NCBI GenBank assembly: GCA_037349105.1
Contig: JAYJMM010000067.1
Span: forward strand, 57,185 to 121,184
Direction of reading: 5' to 3'
Source: Limnomonas spitsbergensis
Taxonomy: Eukaryota; Chlorophyta; Chlorophyceae; Chlamydomonadales
Length of the DNA: 64,000 nucleotides
Program-made: the position numbers and the translations under genes
In this document: piece by piece, positions 41,970 through 56,800 of the stretch
Layout of the letters: every line of letters begins with the position of its first letter
Position numbering within the stretch: position 1 is the first letter of the stretch
The notes under the pieces: model-generated
The model's input: the letters and a program-made list of their open reading frames with translations, nothing else
Databases searched by the model: none
Told to the model about the DNA's origin: nothing

Positions 41970-44596
41970 GAACAGCTGTGGATCAGTGAGCTGCCTCCTC
42001 CCTCCCACCCTTCACCCTTACCCCAGAACAGCTGTGGATCAGTCAGCTGCATCCTCCCTCCTACCCCTCACCCTTACCCCAGAACAGCTGTGGACCAGTC
42101 AGCTGCCTCCTCCCTCCCAATCCTCACCCTTACCCCAGAACAGCTGTGGATCAGTAACCTGCCTCCTCCCTCGTACCCCTCACCCTTACCCCAAAACAGC
42201 TGTGCACGAGTCAGCTGCCTCCTCCCTCCCACCCTTCACCCTAACCCCAGAACAGCTGTGGATCAGTCAGCTGCCTCCTCCCTCCCACCCCTCACCCTTA
42301 CTTCAGAACAGCCGTGGATCAGTCAGCTGCCTCCTCCCTCCCACCCTCCACCCTTACCCCAGAACAGCTGTGGATCAGTCAGCTGCCTCCTCCCTCCCAA
42401 TCCTCACCCTTACCCCAGAACAGCTGTGGATCAGTGAGCTGCCTCCTCCCTCCCACCCTTACCATTACCCCAGAACAGCTGTGGATCAGTAACCTGCCTC
42501 CTCCCTCCTACCCCTCACCCTTACCCCAGAACAGCTGTGGACCAGTCAGCTGCCTCCTCCCTCATACCCCTCACCCTTACCCCAGAACAGCTGTGGATCA
42601 GTAGCATGCCTCCTCCCTCCCACCCAGAACAGCTGTGGACCAGTCAGCTGCCTCCTCCCTCCCAATCCTCACCCTTACCCCAGAACAGCTGTGGATCAGT
42701 CAGCTGCCTCCTCCCTCCCACCCTCCACCCTTACCCCAGAACAGCTGTGGACCAGTCAGCTGCCTCCTCCCTCCCAATCCTCACCCTTACCCCAGAACAG
42801 CTGTGGATCAGTAACCTGCCTCCTCCCTTGTACCCCTCACCCTTACCCCAGAACAGCTGTGGATCAGTCAGCTGCCTCCTCCCTCCCACCCTCCACCCTC
42901 ACCCCAGAACAGCTGTGGACCAGTCAGCTGCCTCCTCCCTCCCAATCCCCACCCTAACCCCAGAACAGCTGTGGATCAGTCAGCTGCCTCCTCCCTCCCA
43001 ATCCTCACCCTTACCCCAGAACAGCTGTGGACCAGTCAGCTGCCTCCTCCCTCCCAATCCCCACCCTTACCCCAGAACAGCTGTGGATCAGTGAGCTGCC
43101 TCCTCCCTCCCACCCTTCACCCTTACCCCAGAACATCTGTGGACCAGTAACTTGCCTCCTCCCTCCCACCCTTCACCCTTACCCCAGAACAGCTGTGCAC
43201 GAGTCAGCTGCCTCCTCCCTCCCACCCTTCACCCTTACCCCAGAACAGCTGTGGATCAATCAGCTGCCTCCTCCCTCCCACCCCTCACCCTCACCCCAGA
43301 ACAGCTGTGGATCAGTCAGCTGCCTCCTCCCTCCTACCCCTCACCCTTACCCCAGAACAGCTGTGGATCAGTAACTTGCCTCCTCCCTCCCACCCTTCAC
43401 CCTTACCCCAGAACAGCTGTGCACCAGTCAGCTGCCTCCTCCCTCCCACCCTTCACCCTAACCCCAGAACAGCTGTGGATCAGTCAGCTGCCTCCTCCCT
43501 CCCACCCCTCACCCTTACCCCAGATCAGCTGTGGATCAGTCAGCTGCCTCCTCCCTCCCACCCTCCACCCTTACCCCAGAACAGCTGTGGACCAGTCAGC
43601 TGCCTCCTCCCTCCCACCCCTCACCCTTACTTCAGAACAGCCGTGGATCAGTCACCTGCCTCCTCCCTCCCACCCTTCACCCTTACCCCAGAACATCTGT
43701 GGACCAGTCAGCTGCAACCTCCCTCCCACCCTTCACCCTTACCCCAGAACAGCTGTGGATCAGTCAGCTGCCTCCTCCCTCCTACCCCTCACCCTTACCC
43801 CAGAACAGCTGTGGATCAGTAACTTGCCTCCTCCCTCCCACCCTTCACCCTTACCCCAGAACAGCTGTGCACGAGTCAGCTGCCTCCTCCCTCCCACCCT
43901 TCACCCTTACCCCAGAACAGCTGTGGATCAGTCAGCTGCCTCCTCCCTCCCACCCCTCACCCTTACTTCAGAACAGCCGTGGATCAGTCACCTGCCTCCT
44001 CCCTCCCACCCCTCACCCTTACCCCAGAACAGCTGTGGATCAGTCAGCTGCCTCCTCCCTCCTACCCCTCACCCTTACCCCAGAACAGCTGTGGATCAGT
44101 AACTTGCCTCCTCCCTCCCACCCTTCACCCTTACCCCAGAACAGCTGTGCACCAGTCAGCTGCCTCCTCCCTCCCACCCTCCACCCTTACCCCAGAACAG
44201 CTGTGGACCAGTCAGCTGCCTCCTCCCTCCCACCCCTCACCCTTACCCCAGAACAGCTGTGGATCAATCAGCTGCCTCCTCCCTCCCAATGCTCACCCTT
44301 ACCCCAGAACAGCTGTGGATCAGTCAGCTGCCTCCTCCCTCCCACCCCCCACCCTTACCCCAGAACAGCTGTGGATCAGTCAGTTGCCTCCTCCCTCCCT
44401 ATCCTCACCCTTACCCCAGAACAGCTGTGGATCAGTAACCTGCCTCCTCCCTCCTACCCCCCACCCTTACCCCAGAACATAGGTGGATCAGTCAGCTGCC
44501 TTCTCCCTCCCACCCTTCACCCTTACCCCAGAACAGCTGTGGACCTGTCAGCTGCCTCCTCCATCCCACCCTTCACCCTTACCCCAGAACAGCTGT
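41970..44596. repeat. 56-bp satellite array A4
   Basis: About 2.63 kb. It carries CCCCAGATCAGCTGTGG (about 43520), shared with array A5 (about 47167) and not seen elsewhere. Confidence 0.95.
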
Positions 44597-45615
44597 AGAC
44601 ACGTCCCCTCTCCCCCCATCACCTGTCCCAGCCCATGGCCAGACACATCCCCTCTCCCCCCACCACCTGCACCAGCTCATGGCCAGACACATCCCCTCTT
44701 CCCCCACCACCTGTCCCTGCCAGAACAGGTATGGATCAGTCAGCTGCATCCTCCCTCCCAACCCTCACCCTTACCCTCCTCACCTCTGCACCTGCCAGCC
44801 CAGGGCCATTTACATTTTTGGCATTTTGGTCAGCTGCTTCATATCCTTTCACTCCACATCTGGCCAGCTCTCCACCTACTTACTGTACCTTTCTTCCCTA
44901 TTTTCAGAAGATCAACCAACATCCCAAGTCTCCAACCAAGAGGCCTATCATCTTGCAAGCTCAAGTCCACGTTCCCGCCAGTAAGCACCAAATAAATGCA
45001 CCAAATAAATGCACATCAATGCCCTGCCCCCATCACCTGTCCCAGCTCATGGCCAGACACATCCCCTCTCCCCCCATCACCTGTCCCAGCTCATGGCCAG
45101 ACACATCCCCTCTCCCCCCATCACCTGTCCCAGTTCATGGCCAGACACATCGCCTTTCTCCACACCACCTTGCATCCGTCACTTCGTAGCTTTCGTATAT
45201 TGTGTCTTGCACACTTTAATCAAAGCACCCATACCAAAGATAAAATCTGTAGGAGTAGGAGTTGTGAGTCAACCTGGGCATTGCTTGCTGTACCTGCCTT
45301 GTACCATCCATGTATTAAGATGTACATGAGGCCCACATGGCAGTACAGTATCCTTAGAAAATTCGCAAACCCTGCATTGCCTGAACCCTCCAGCTTTCCT
45401 TTCAATTCCTAGGTCCTGAGCCATCCAGCCTTGCCACCAACCCGGTATCCTGAGTCCTCCAGCCTTGCACTCAACCCCTAGGTCCTAAACCCTCCAGCCT
45501 TGCACTCAACCCCTGGGTCCTAAACCCTCCAGCCCACTGGGCAGGACAACTCGTAAGAATATTCTGGAACCCTGCCCCCTCGTGTGCTAGGCTGCACATC
45601 CTACCCCTTATCTCA
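44597..45615. repeat. Anchor module, copy 5
   Basis: Has TCCCTGCCAGAAC like copies 3-4 but CCACACCACC like the others, so it sits between copy 2 and the 3/4 pair in descent. Confidence 0.93.
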
Positions 45616-48600
45616 GAACAGCTGTGGATCAGTGAGATGCCTCCTCCCTCCCACCCTTCACCCTTACCCCAGAACAGCTGTGGATCAGTCAGCTGCATCC
45701 TCCCTCCTACCCCTCACCCTTACCCCAGAACAGTTGTGGACCAGTCAGCTGCCTCCTCCCTCCCAATCCTCACCCTTACCCCAGAACAGCTGTGGATCAG
45801 TAACCTGCCTCCTCCCTCGTACCCCTCACCCTTACCCCAAAACAGCTGTGCACGAGTCAGCTGCCTCCTCCCTCCCACCCTTCACCCTAACCCCAGAACA
45901 GCTGTGGATCAGTCAGCGGCCTCCTCCCTCCCACCCCTCACCCTTACTTCAGAACAGCCGTGGATCAGTCAGCTGCCTCCTCCCTCCCACCCTCCACCCT
46001 TACCCCAGAACAGCTGTGGATCAGTCAGCTGCCTCCTCCCTCCCAATCCTCACCCTTACCCCAGAACAGCTGTGGATCAGTGAGCTGCCTCCTCCCTCCC
46101 ACCCTTACCATTACCCCAGAACAGCTGTGGATCAGTAACCTGCCTCCTCCCTCCTACCCCTCACCCTTACCCCAGAACAGCTGTGGACCAGTCAGCTGCC
46201 TCCTCCCTCATACCCCTCACCCTTACCCCAGAACAGCTGTGGATCAGTAGCATGCCTCCTCCCTCCCACCCAGAACAGCTGTGGACCAGTCAGCTGCCTC
46301 CTCCCTCCCAATCCTCACCCTTACCCCAGAACAGCTGTGGATCAGTCAGCTGCCTCCTCCCTCCCACCCTCCACCCTTACCCCAGAACAGCTGTGGACCA
46401 GTCAGCTGCCTCCTCCCTCCCAATCCTCACCCTTACCCCAGAACAGCTGTGGATCAGTAACCTGCCTCCTCCCTTGTACCCCTCACCCTTACCCCAGAAC
46501 AGCTGTGGATCAGTCAGCTGCCTCCTCCCTCCCACCCTCCACCCTCACCCCAGAACAGCTGTGGACCAGTCAGCTGCCTCCTCCCTCCCAATCCCCACCC
46601 TAACCCCAGAACAGCTGTGGATCAGTCAGCTGCCTCCTCCCTCCCAATCCTCACCCTTACCCCAGAACAGCTGTGGACCAGTCAGCTGCCTCCTCCCTCC
46701 CAATCCCCACCCTTACCCCAGAACAGCTGTGGATCAGTGAGCTGCCTCCTCCCTCCCACCCTTCACCCTTACCCCAGAACATCTGTGGACCAGTAACTTG
46801 CCTCCTCCCTCCCACCCTTCACCCTTACCCCAGAACAGCTGTGCACGAGTCAGCTGCCTCCTCCCTCCCACCCTTCACCCTTACCCCAGAACAGCTGTGG
46901 ATCAATCAGCTGCCTCCTCCCTCCCACCCCTCACCCTCACCCCAGAACAGCTGTGGATCAGTCAGCTGCCTCCTCCCTCCTACCCCTCACCCTTACCCCA
47001 GAACAGCTGTGGATCAGTAACTTGCCTCCTCCCTCCCACCCTTCACCCTTACCCCAGAACAGCTGTGCACCAGTCAGCTGCCTCCTCCCTCCCACCCTTC
47101 ACCCTAACCCCAGAACAGCTGTGGATCAGTCAGCTGCCTCCTCCCTCCCACCCCTCACCCTTACCCCAGATCAGCTGTGGATCAGTCAGCTGCCTCCTCC
47201 CTCCCACCCTCCACCCTTACCCCAGAACAGCTGTGGACCAGTCAGCTGCCTCCTCCCTCCCAATCCCCACCCTTACCCCAGAACAGCTGTGGATCAGTGA
47301 GCTGCCTCCTCCCTCCCACCCTTCACCCTTACCCCAGAACATCTGTGGACCAGTCAGCTGCAACCTCCCTCCCACCCTTCACCCTTACCCCAGAACAGCT
47401 GTGGATCAGTCAGCTGCCTCCTCCCTCCTACCCCTCACCCTTACCCCAGAACAGCTGTGGATCAGTAACTTGCCTCCTCCCTCCCACCCTTCACCCTTAC
47501 CCCAGAACAGCTGTGCACGAGTCAGCTGCCTCCTCCCTCCCACCCTTCACCCTTACCCCAGAACAGCTGTGGATCAGTCAGCTGCCTCCTCCCTCCCACC
47601 CCTCACCCTTACTTCAGAACAGCCGTGGATCAGTCACCTGCCTCCTCCCTCCTACCCCTCACCCTTACCCCAGAACAGCTGTGGATCAGTCAGCTGCCTC
47701 CTCCCTCCCACCCTCCACCCTTACCCCAGAACAGCTGTGGACCAGTCAGCTGCCTCCTCCCTCCCAATCCCCACCCTTACCCCAGAACAGCTGTGGATCA
47801 ATGAGCTGCCTCCTCCCTCCCACCCTTCACCCTTACCCCAGAACAGCTGTGGATCAGTCAGCTGCCTCCTCCCTCCCACCCTCCACCCTTACCCCAGAAC
47901 AGCTGTGGATCAGTCAGCTGCCTCCTCCCTCCCACCCTCCACCCTTACCCCAGAACACCTGTGGACCAGTCAGCTGCCTCCTCCCTCACAATCCCCACCC
48001 TAACCCCAGAACAGCTGTGGATCAGTGAGCTGCCTCCTCCCTCCCACCCTTCACCCTTACCCCAGAACATCTGTGGACCAGTAACTTGCCTCCTCCCTCC
48101 CACCCTTCACCCTTACCCCAGAACAGCTGTGCACGAGTCAGCTGCCTCCTCCCTCCCACCCTTCACCCTTACCCCAGAACAGCTGTGGATCAATCAGCTG
48201 CCTCCTCCCTCCCACCCCTCACCCTCACCCCAGAACAGCTGTGGATCAGTCAGCTGCCTCCTCCCTCCTACCCCTCACCCTTACCCCAGAACAGCTGTGG
48301 ATCAGACAGCTGCCTCCTCCCTCCCACCCTCCACCCTTACCCCAGAACAGCTGTGGACCAGTCAGCTGCCTCCTCCCTCCCAATCCCCACCCTTACCCCA
48401 GAACAGCTGTGGATCAGTGAGCTGCCTCCTCCCTCCCACCCTTCACCCTTACCCCAGAACATCTGTGGACCAGTCAGCTGCAACCTCCCTCCCACCCTTC
48501 ACCCTTACCCCAGAACAGCTGTGGATCAGTCAGCTGCCTCCTCCCTCCTACCCCTCACCCTTACCCCAGAACAGCTGTGGATCAGTAACCTGCCTCCTCC

Positions 48601-49817
48601 CTCCCACCCTTCACCCTTACCCCAGAACAGCTTTGCACGAGTCAGCTGCCTCCTCCCTCCCACCCTTCACCCTTACCCCAGGACAGCTGTGGATCAGTCA
48701 GCTGCCTCCTCCCTCCCACCCCTCACCCTTACTTCAGAACAGCCGTGGATCAGTCACCTGCCTCCTCCCTCCTACCCCTCACCCTTACCCCAGAACAGCT
48801 GTGGATCAGTCAGCTGCCTCCTCCCTCCCAATCCTCACCCTTACCCCAGAACAGCTGTGGATCAGTGAGCTGCCTCCTCCCTCCCACCCTTACCATTACC
48901 CCAGAACAGCTGTGGATCAGTAACCTGCCTCCTCCCTCCTACCCCTCACCCTTACCCCAGAACAGCTGTGGACCAGTCAGCTGCCTCCTCCCTCCTACCC
49001 CTCACCCTTACCCCAGAACAGCTGTGGATCAGTAGCCTGCCTCCTCCCTCCCACCCAGAACAGCTGTGGATCAGTAGCCTGCCTCCTCCCTCCTACCCAG
49101 AACAGCTGTGGACCAGTCAGCTGCCTCCTCCCTCCCAATGCTCACCCTTACCCCAGAACAGCTGTGGATCAGTCAGCTGCCTCCTCCCTCCCAACAACTG
49201 TGGATCAATCAGCTGCCTCCTCCCTCCCACCCCTCACCCTTACCCCAGAACAGCTGTGGATCAGTCAGCTGCCTCCTCCCTCCTACCCCTCACCCTTACC
49301 CCAGAACAGCTGTGGATCAGTAACTTGCCTCCTCCCTCCCACCCTTCACCCTTACCCCAGAACAGCTGTGCACCAGTCAGCTGCCTCCTCCCTCCCACCC
49401 TCCACCCTTACCCCAGAACAGCTGTGGACCAGTCAGCTGCCTCTTTCCTCCCACCCCTCACCCTTACCCCAGAACAGCTGTGGATCAATCAGCTGCCTCC
49501 TCCCTCCCAATGCTCACCCTTACCCCAGAACAGCTGTGGATCAGTCAGCTGCCTCCTCCCTCCCACCCTCCACCCTTACCCCAGAACAGATGTGGATCAG
49601 TCAGTTGCCTCCTCCCTCCCAATCCTCACCCTTACCCCAGAACAGCTGTGGATCAGTAACCTGCCTCCTCCCTCGTACCCCTCACCCTTACCCCAGAACA
49701 TAGGTGGATCAGTCAGCTGCCTTCTCCCTCCCACCCTTCACCCTTACCCCAGAACAGCTGTGGACCTGTCAGCTGCCTCCTCCCTCCCACCCTTCACCCT
49801 TACCCCAGAACAGCTGT
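45616..49817. repeat. 56-bp satellite array A5
   Basis: About 4.2 kb. It starts with private changes (GTGAGATGCC at about 45632, CAGTTGTGGACC at about 45731, CAGCGGCC at about 45916) in an otherwise A4-like block. Confidence 0.95.
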
Positions 49818-50836
49818 AGACACGTCCCCTCTCCCCCCATCACCTGTCCCAGCCCATGGCCAGACACATCCCCTCTCCCCCCACCACCTGCACCAGCTCA
49901 TGGCCAGACACATCCCCTCTTCCCCCACCACCTGTCCCAGCCAGAACAGGTATGGATCAGTCAGCTGCATCCTCCCTCCCAACCCTCACCCTTACCCTCC
50001 TCACCTCTGCACCTGCCAGCCCAGGGCCATTTACATTTTTGGCATTTTGGTCAGCTGCTTCATATCCTTTCACTCCACATCTGGCCAGCTCTCCACCTAC
50101 TTACTGTACCTTTCTTCCCTATTTTCAGAAGATCAACCAACATCCCAAGTCTCCAACCAAGAGGCCTATCATCTTGCAAGCTCAAGTCCACGTTCCCGCC
50201 AGTAAGCACCAAATAAATGCACCAAATAAATGCACATCAATGCCCTGCCCCCATCACCTGTCCCAGCTCATGGCCAGACACATCCCCTCTCCCCCCATCA
50301 CCTGTCCCAGCTCATGGCCAGACACATCCCCTCTCCCCCCATCACCTGTCCCAGTTCATGGCCAGACACATCGCCTTTCTCCACACCACCTTGCATCCGT
50401 CACTTCGTAGCTTTCGTATATTGTGTCTTGCACACTTTAATCAAAGCACCCATACCAAAGATAAAATCTGTAGGAGTAGGAGTTGTGAGTCAACCTGGGC
50501 ATTGCTTGCTGTACCTGCCTTGTACCATCCATGTATTAAGATGTACATGAGGCCCACATGGCAGTACAGTATCCTTAGAAAATTCGCAAACCCTGCATTG
50601 CCTGAACCCTCCAGCTTTCCTTTCAATTCCTAGGTCCTGAGCCATCCAGCCTTGCCACCAACCCTGTATCCTGAGTCCTCCAGCCTTGCACTCAACCCCT
50701 AGGTCCTAAACCCTCCAGCCTTGCACTCAACCCCTGGGTCCTAAACCCTCCAGCCCACTGGGCAGGACAACTCGTAAGAATATTCTGGAACCCTGCCCCC
50801 TCGTGTGCTAGGCTGCACATCCTACCCCTTATCTCA
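49818..50836. repeat. Anchor module, copy 6
   Basis: Has ACCCTGTATCC (about 50661) and TCCCAGCCAGAAC, grouping with copies 1 and 7. Confidence 0.93.
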
Positions 50837-53800
50837 GAACAGCTGTGGATCAGTGAGCTGCCTCCTCCCTCCCACCCTTCACCCTTACCCCAGAACAGCT
50901 GTGGATCAGTCAGCTGCATCCTCCCTCCTACCCCTCACCCTTACCCCAGAACAGCTGTGGACCAGTCAGCTGCCTCCTCCCTCCCAATCCTCACCCTTAC
51001 CCCAGAACAGCTGTGGATCAGTAACCTGCCTCCTCCCTCGTACCCCTCACCCGTACCCCAGAACAGCTGTGCACGAGTCAGCTGCCTCCTCCCTCCCACC
51101 CTTCACCCTAACCCCAGAACAGTTGTGGATCAATCAGCTGCCTCCTCCCTCCCACCCCTCACCCTTACTTCAGAACAGCCGTGGATCAGTCAGCTGCCTC
51201 CTCCCTCCCACCCTCCACCCTTACCCCAGAACAGCTGTGGATCAGTCAGCTGCCTCCTCCCTCCCAATCCTCACCCTTACCCCAGAACAGCTGTGGATCA
51301 GTGAGCTGCCTCCTCCCTCCCACCCTTACCATTACCCCAGAACAGCTGTGGATCAGTAACCTGCCTCCTCCCTCCCAATCCTCACCCTTACCCCAGAACA
51401 GCTGTGGACCAGTCAGCTGCCTCCTCCCTCCTACCCCTCACCCTTACCCCAGAACAGCTGTGGATCAGTAGCATGCCTCCTCCCTCCCACCCAGAACAGC
51501 TGTGGACCAGTCAGCTGCCTCCTCCCTCCCAATCCTCACCCTTACCCCAGAACAGCTGTGGATAGTGAGCTGCCTCCTCCCTCCCACCCTCCACCCTTAC
51601 CCCAGAACAGCTGTGGACCAGTCAGCTGCCTCCTCCCTCCCAATCCTCACCCTTACCCCAGAACAGCTGTGGATCAGTAACCTGCCTCCTCCCTTGTACC
51701 CCTCACCCTTACCCCAGAACAGCTGTGGATCAGTCAGCTGCCTCCTCCCTCCCACCCTCCACCCTTACCCCAGAACAGCTGTGGACCAGTCAGCTGCCTC
51801 CTCCCTCCCAATCCCCACCCTTACCCCAGAACAGCTGTGGATCAGTCAGCTGCCTCCTCCCTCCCAATCCTCACCCTTACCCCAGAACAGCTGTGGACCA
51901 GTCAGCTGCCTCCTCCCTCCCAATCCCCACCCTTACCCCAGAACAGCTGTGGATCAGTGAGCTGCCTCCTCCCTCCCACCCTTCACCCTTACCCCAGAAC
52001 ATCTGTGGACCAGTAACTTGCCTCCTCCCTCCCACCCTTCACCCTTACCCCAGAACAGCTGTGCACGAGTCAGCTGCCTCCTCCCTCCCACCCTTCACCC
52101 TTACCCCAGAACAGCTGTGGATCAATCAGCTGCCTCCTCCCTCCCACCCCTCACCCTCACCCCAGAACAGCTGTGGATCAGTCAGCTGCCTCCTCCCTCC
52201 TACCCCTCACCCTTACCCCAGAACAGCTGTGGATCAGTAACTTGCCTCCTCCCTCCCACCCTTCACCCTTACCCCAGAACAGCTGTGCACCAGTCAGCTG
52301 CCTCCTCCCTCCCACCCTTCACCCTAACCCCAGAACAGCTGTGGATCAGTCAGCTGCCTCCTCCCTCCCACCCCTCACCCTTACCCCAGAACAGCTGTGG
52401 ATCAGTCAGCTGCCTCCTCCCTCCCACCCTCCACCCTTACCCCAGAACAGCTGTGGACCAGTCAGCTGCCTCCTCCCTCCCAATCCCCACCCTTACCCCA
52501 GAACAGCTGTGGATCAGTGAGCTGCCTCCTCCCTCCCACCCTTCACCCTTACCCCAGAACATCTGTGGACCAGTCAGCTGCAACCTCCCTCCCACCCTTC
52601 ACCCTTACCCCAGAACAGCTGTGGATCAGTCAGCTGCCTCCTCCCTCCTACCCCTCACCCTTACCCCAGAACAGCTGTGGATCAGTAACTTGCCTCCTCC
52701 CTCCCACCCTTCACCCTTACCCCAGAACAGCTGTGCACCAGTCAGCTGCCTCCTCCCTCCCACCCTTCACCCTTACCCCAGAACAGCTGTGGATCAGTCA
52801 GCTGCCTCCTCCCTCCCACCCCTCACCCTTACTTCAGAACAGCCGTGGATCAGTCACCTGCCTCCTCCCTCCTACCCCTCACCCTTACCCCAGAACAGCT
52901 GTGGACCAGTCAGCTGCCTCCTCCCTCCCACCCTCCACCCTTACCCCAGAACAGCTGTGGACCAGTCAGCTGCCTCCTCCCTCCCAATCCCCACCCTTAC
53001 CCCAGAACAGCTGTGGATCAGTGAGCTGCCTCCTCCCTCCCACCCTTCACCCTTACCCCAGAACAGCTGTGGATCAGTCAGCTGCCTCCTCCCTCCCACC
53101 CTCCACCCTTACCCCAGAACAGCTGTGGATCAGTCAGCTGCCTCATCCCTCCCACCCTCCACCCTTACCCCAGAACAGCTGTGGACCAGTCAGCTGCCTC
53201 CTCCCTCCCAATCCCCACCCTAACCCCAGAACAGCTGTGGATCAGTCAGCTGCCTCCTCCCTCCCACCCTTCACCCTTACCCCAGAACAGCTGTGGACCA
53301 GTCAGCTGCCTCCTCCCTCCCAATCCCCACCCATACCCCAGAACAGCTGTGGATCAGTGAGCTGCCTCCTCCCTCCCACCCTTCACCCTTACCCCAGAAC
53401 ATCTGTGGACCAGTAACTTGCCTCCTCCCTCCCACCCTTCACCCTTACCCCAGAACAGCTGTGCACGAGTCAGCTGCCTCCTCCCTCCCACCCTTCAACC
53501 TTACCCCAGAACAGCTGTGGATCAATCAGCTGCCTCCTCCCTCCCACCCCTCACCCTCACCCCAGAACAGCTGTGGATCAGTCAGCTGCCTCCTCCCTCC
53601 TACCCCTTACCCTTACCCCAGAACAGCTGTGGATCAGTAGCATGCCTCCTCCCTCCCACCCAGAACAGCTGTGGACCAGTCAGCTGCCTCCTCCCTCCCA
53701 ATCCTCACCCTTACCCCAGAACAGCTGTGGATAGTGAGCTGCCTCCTCCCTCCCACCCTCCACCCTTACCCCAGAACAGCTGTGGACCAGTCAGCTGCCT

Positions 53801-56800
53801 CCTCCCTCCCAATCCTCACCCTTACCCCAGAACAGCTGTGGATCAGTAACCTGCCTCCTCCCTTGTACCCCTCACCCTTACCCCAGAACAGCTGTGGATC
53901 AGTCAGCTGCCTCCTCCCTCCCACCCTCCACCCTTACCCCAGAACAGCTGTGGACCAGTCAGCTGCCTCCTCCCTCCCAATCCCCACCCTAACCCCAGAA
54001 CAGCTGTGGATCAGTCAGCTGCCTCCTCCCTCCCAATCCTCACCCTTACCCCAGAACAGCTGTGGACCAGTCAGCTGCCTCCTCCCTCCCAATCCCCACC
54101 CTTACCACAGAACAGCTGTGGATCAGTGAGCTGCCTCCTCCCTCCCACCCTTCACCCTTACCCCAGAACATCTGTGGACCAGTAACTTGCCTCCTCCCTC
54201 CCACCCTTCACCCTTACCCCAGAACAGCTGTGCACGAGTCAGCTGCCTCCTCCCTCCCACCCTTCACCCTTACCCCAGAACAGCTGTGGATCAATCAGCT
54301 GCCTCCTCCCTCCCACCCCTCACCCTCACCCCAGAACAGCTGTGGATCAGTCAGCTGCCTCCTCCCTCCCACCCCTCACCCTTACCCCAGAACAGCTGTG
54401 GATCAGTAACTTGCCTCCTCCCTCCCACCCTTCACCCTTACCCCAGAACAGCTGTGCACCAGTCAGCTGCCTCCTCCCTCCCACCCTTCACCCTAACCCC
54501 AGAACAGCTGTGGATCAGTCAGCTGCCTCCTCCCTCCCACCCCTCACCCTTACCCCAGAACAGCTGTGGATCAGTCAGCTGCCTCCTCCCTCCCACCCTC
54601 CACCCTTACCCCAGAACAGCTGTGGACCAGTCAGCTGCCTCCTCCCTCCCAATCCCCACCCTTACCCCAGAACAGCTGTGGATCAGTGAGCTGCCTCCTC
54701 CCTCCCACCCTTCACCCTTACCCCAGAACATCTGTGGACCAGTCAGCTGCAACCTCCCTCCCACCCTTCACCCTTACCCCAGAACAGCTGTGGATCAGTC
54801 AGCTGCCTCCTCCCTCCTACCCCTCACCCTTACCCCAGAACAGCTGTGGATCAGTAACTTGCCTCCTCCCTCCCACCCTTCACCCTTACCCCAGAACAGC
54901 TGTGCACGAGTCAGCTGCCTCCTCCCTCCCACCCTTCACCCTTACCCCAGAACAGCTGTGGATCAGTCAGCTGCCTCCTCCCTCCCACCCCTCACCCTTA
55001 CTTCAGAACAGCCGTGGATCAGTCACCTGCCTCCTCCCTCCTACCCCTCACCCTTACCCCAGAACAGCTGTGGACCAGTCAGCTGCCTCCTCCCTCCCAC
55101 CCTCCACCCTTACCCCAGAACAGCTGTGGACCAGTCAGCTGCCTCCTCCCTCCCAATCCCCACCCTTACCCCAGAACAGCTGTGGATCAGTGAGCTGCCT
55201 CCTCCCTCCCACCCTTCACCCTTACCCCAGAACAGCTGTGGATCAGTCAGCTGCCTCCTCCCTCCCACCCTCCACCCTTACCCCAGAACAGCTGTGGATC
55301 AGTCAGCTGCCTCCTCCCTCCCACCCTCCACCCTTACCCCAGAACAGCTGTGGACCAGTCAGCTGCCTCCTCCCTCCCAATCCCCACCCTAACCCCAGAA
55401 CAGCTGTGGATCAGTCAGCTGCCTCCTCCCTCCCACCCTTCACCCTTACCCCAGAACAGCTGTGGACCAGTCAGCTGCCTCCTCCCTCCCAATCCCCACC
55501 CATACCCCAGAACAGCTGTGGATCAGTGAGCTGCCTCCTCCCTCCCACCCTTCACCCTTACCCCAGAACATCTGTGGACCAGTAACTTGCCTCCTCCCTC
55601 CCACCCTTCACCCTTACCCCAGAACAGCTGTGCACGAGTCAGTTGCCTCCTCCCTCCCACCCTTCAACCTTACCCCAGAACAGCTGTGGATCAATCAGCT
55701 GCCTCCTCCCTCCCACCCCTCACCCTCACCCCAGAACAGCTGTGGATCAGTCAGCTGCCTCCTCCCTCCTACCCCTTACCCTTACCCCAGAACAGCTGTG
55801 GATCAGTCAGCTGCCTCCTCCCTCCCACCCTCCACCCTTACCCCAGAACAGCTGTGGACCAGTCAGCTGCCTCCTCCCTCCCAATCCCCACCCTTACCCC
55901 AGAACAGCTGTGGATCAGTGAGCTGCCTCCTCCCTCCCACCCTTCACCCTTACCCCAGAACATCTGTGGACCAGTCAGCTGCAACCTCCCTCCCACCCTT
56001 CACCCTTACCCCAGAACAGCTGTGGATCAGTCAGCTGCCTCCTCCCTCCTACCCCTCACCCTTACCCCAGAACAGCTGTGGATCAGTAACTTGCCTCCTC
56101 CCTCCCACCCTTCACCCTTACCCCAGAACAGCTGTGCACGAGTCAGCTGCCTCCTCCCTCCCACCCTTCACCCTTACCCCGGGATAGCTGTGGATCAGTC
56201 AGCTGCCTCCTCCCTCCCACCCCTCACCCTTACTTCAGAACAGCCGTGGATCAGTCACCTGCCTCCTCCCTCCTACCCCTCACCCTTACCCCAGAACAGC
56301 TGTGGATCAGTCAGCTGCCTCCTCCCTCCCAATCCTCACCCTTACCCCAGGACAGCTGTGGATCAGTGAGCTGCCTCCTCCCTCCCACCCTTACCATTAC
56401 CCCAGAACAGCTGTGGATCAGTAACCTGCCTCCTCCCTCCTACCCCTCACCCTTACCCCAGAACAGCTGTGGACCAGTCAGCTGCATCCTCCCTCCTACC
56501 CCTCACCCTTACCCCAGAACAGCTGTGGATCAGTAGCCTGCCTCCTCCCTCCCACCCAGAACAGCTGTGGATCAGTAGCCTGCCTCCTCCCTCCCACCCA
56601 GAACAGCTGTGGACCAGTCAGCTGCCTCCTCCCTCCCAATGCTCACTCTTACCCCAGAACAGCTGTGGATCAGTCAGCTGCCTCCTCCCTCCCAACAGCT
56701 GTGGATCAATCAGCTGCCTCCTCCCTCCCACCCCTCACCCTTACCCCAGAACAGCTGTGGATCAGTCAGCTGCCTCCTCCCTCCTACCCCTCACCCTTAC

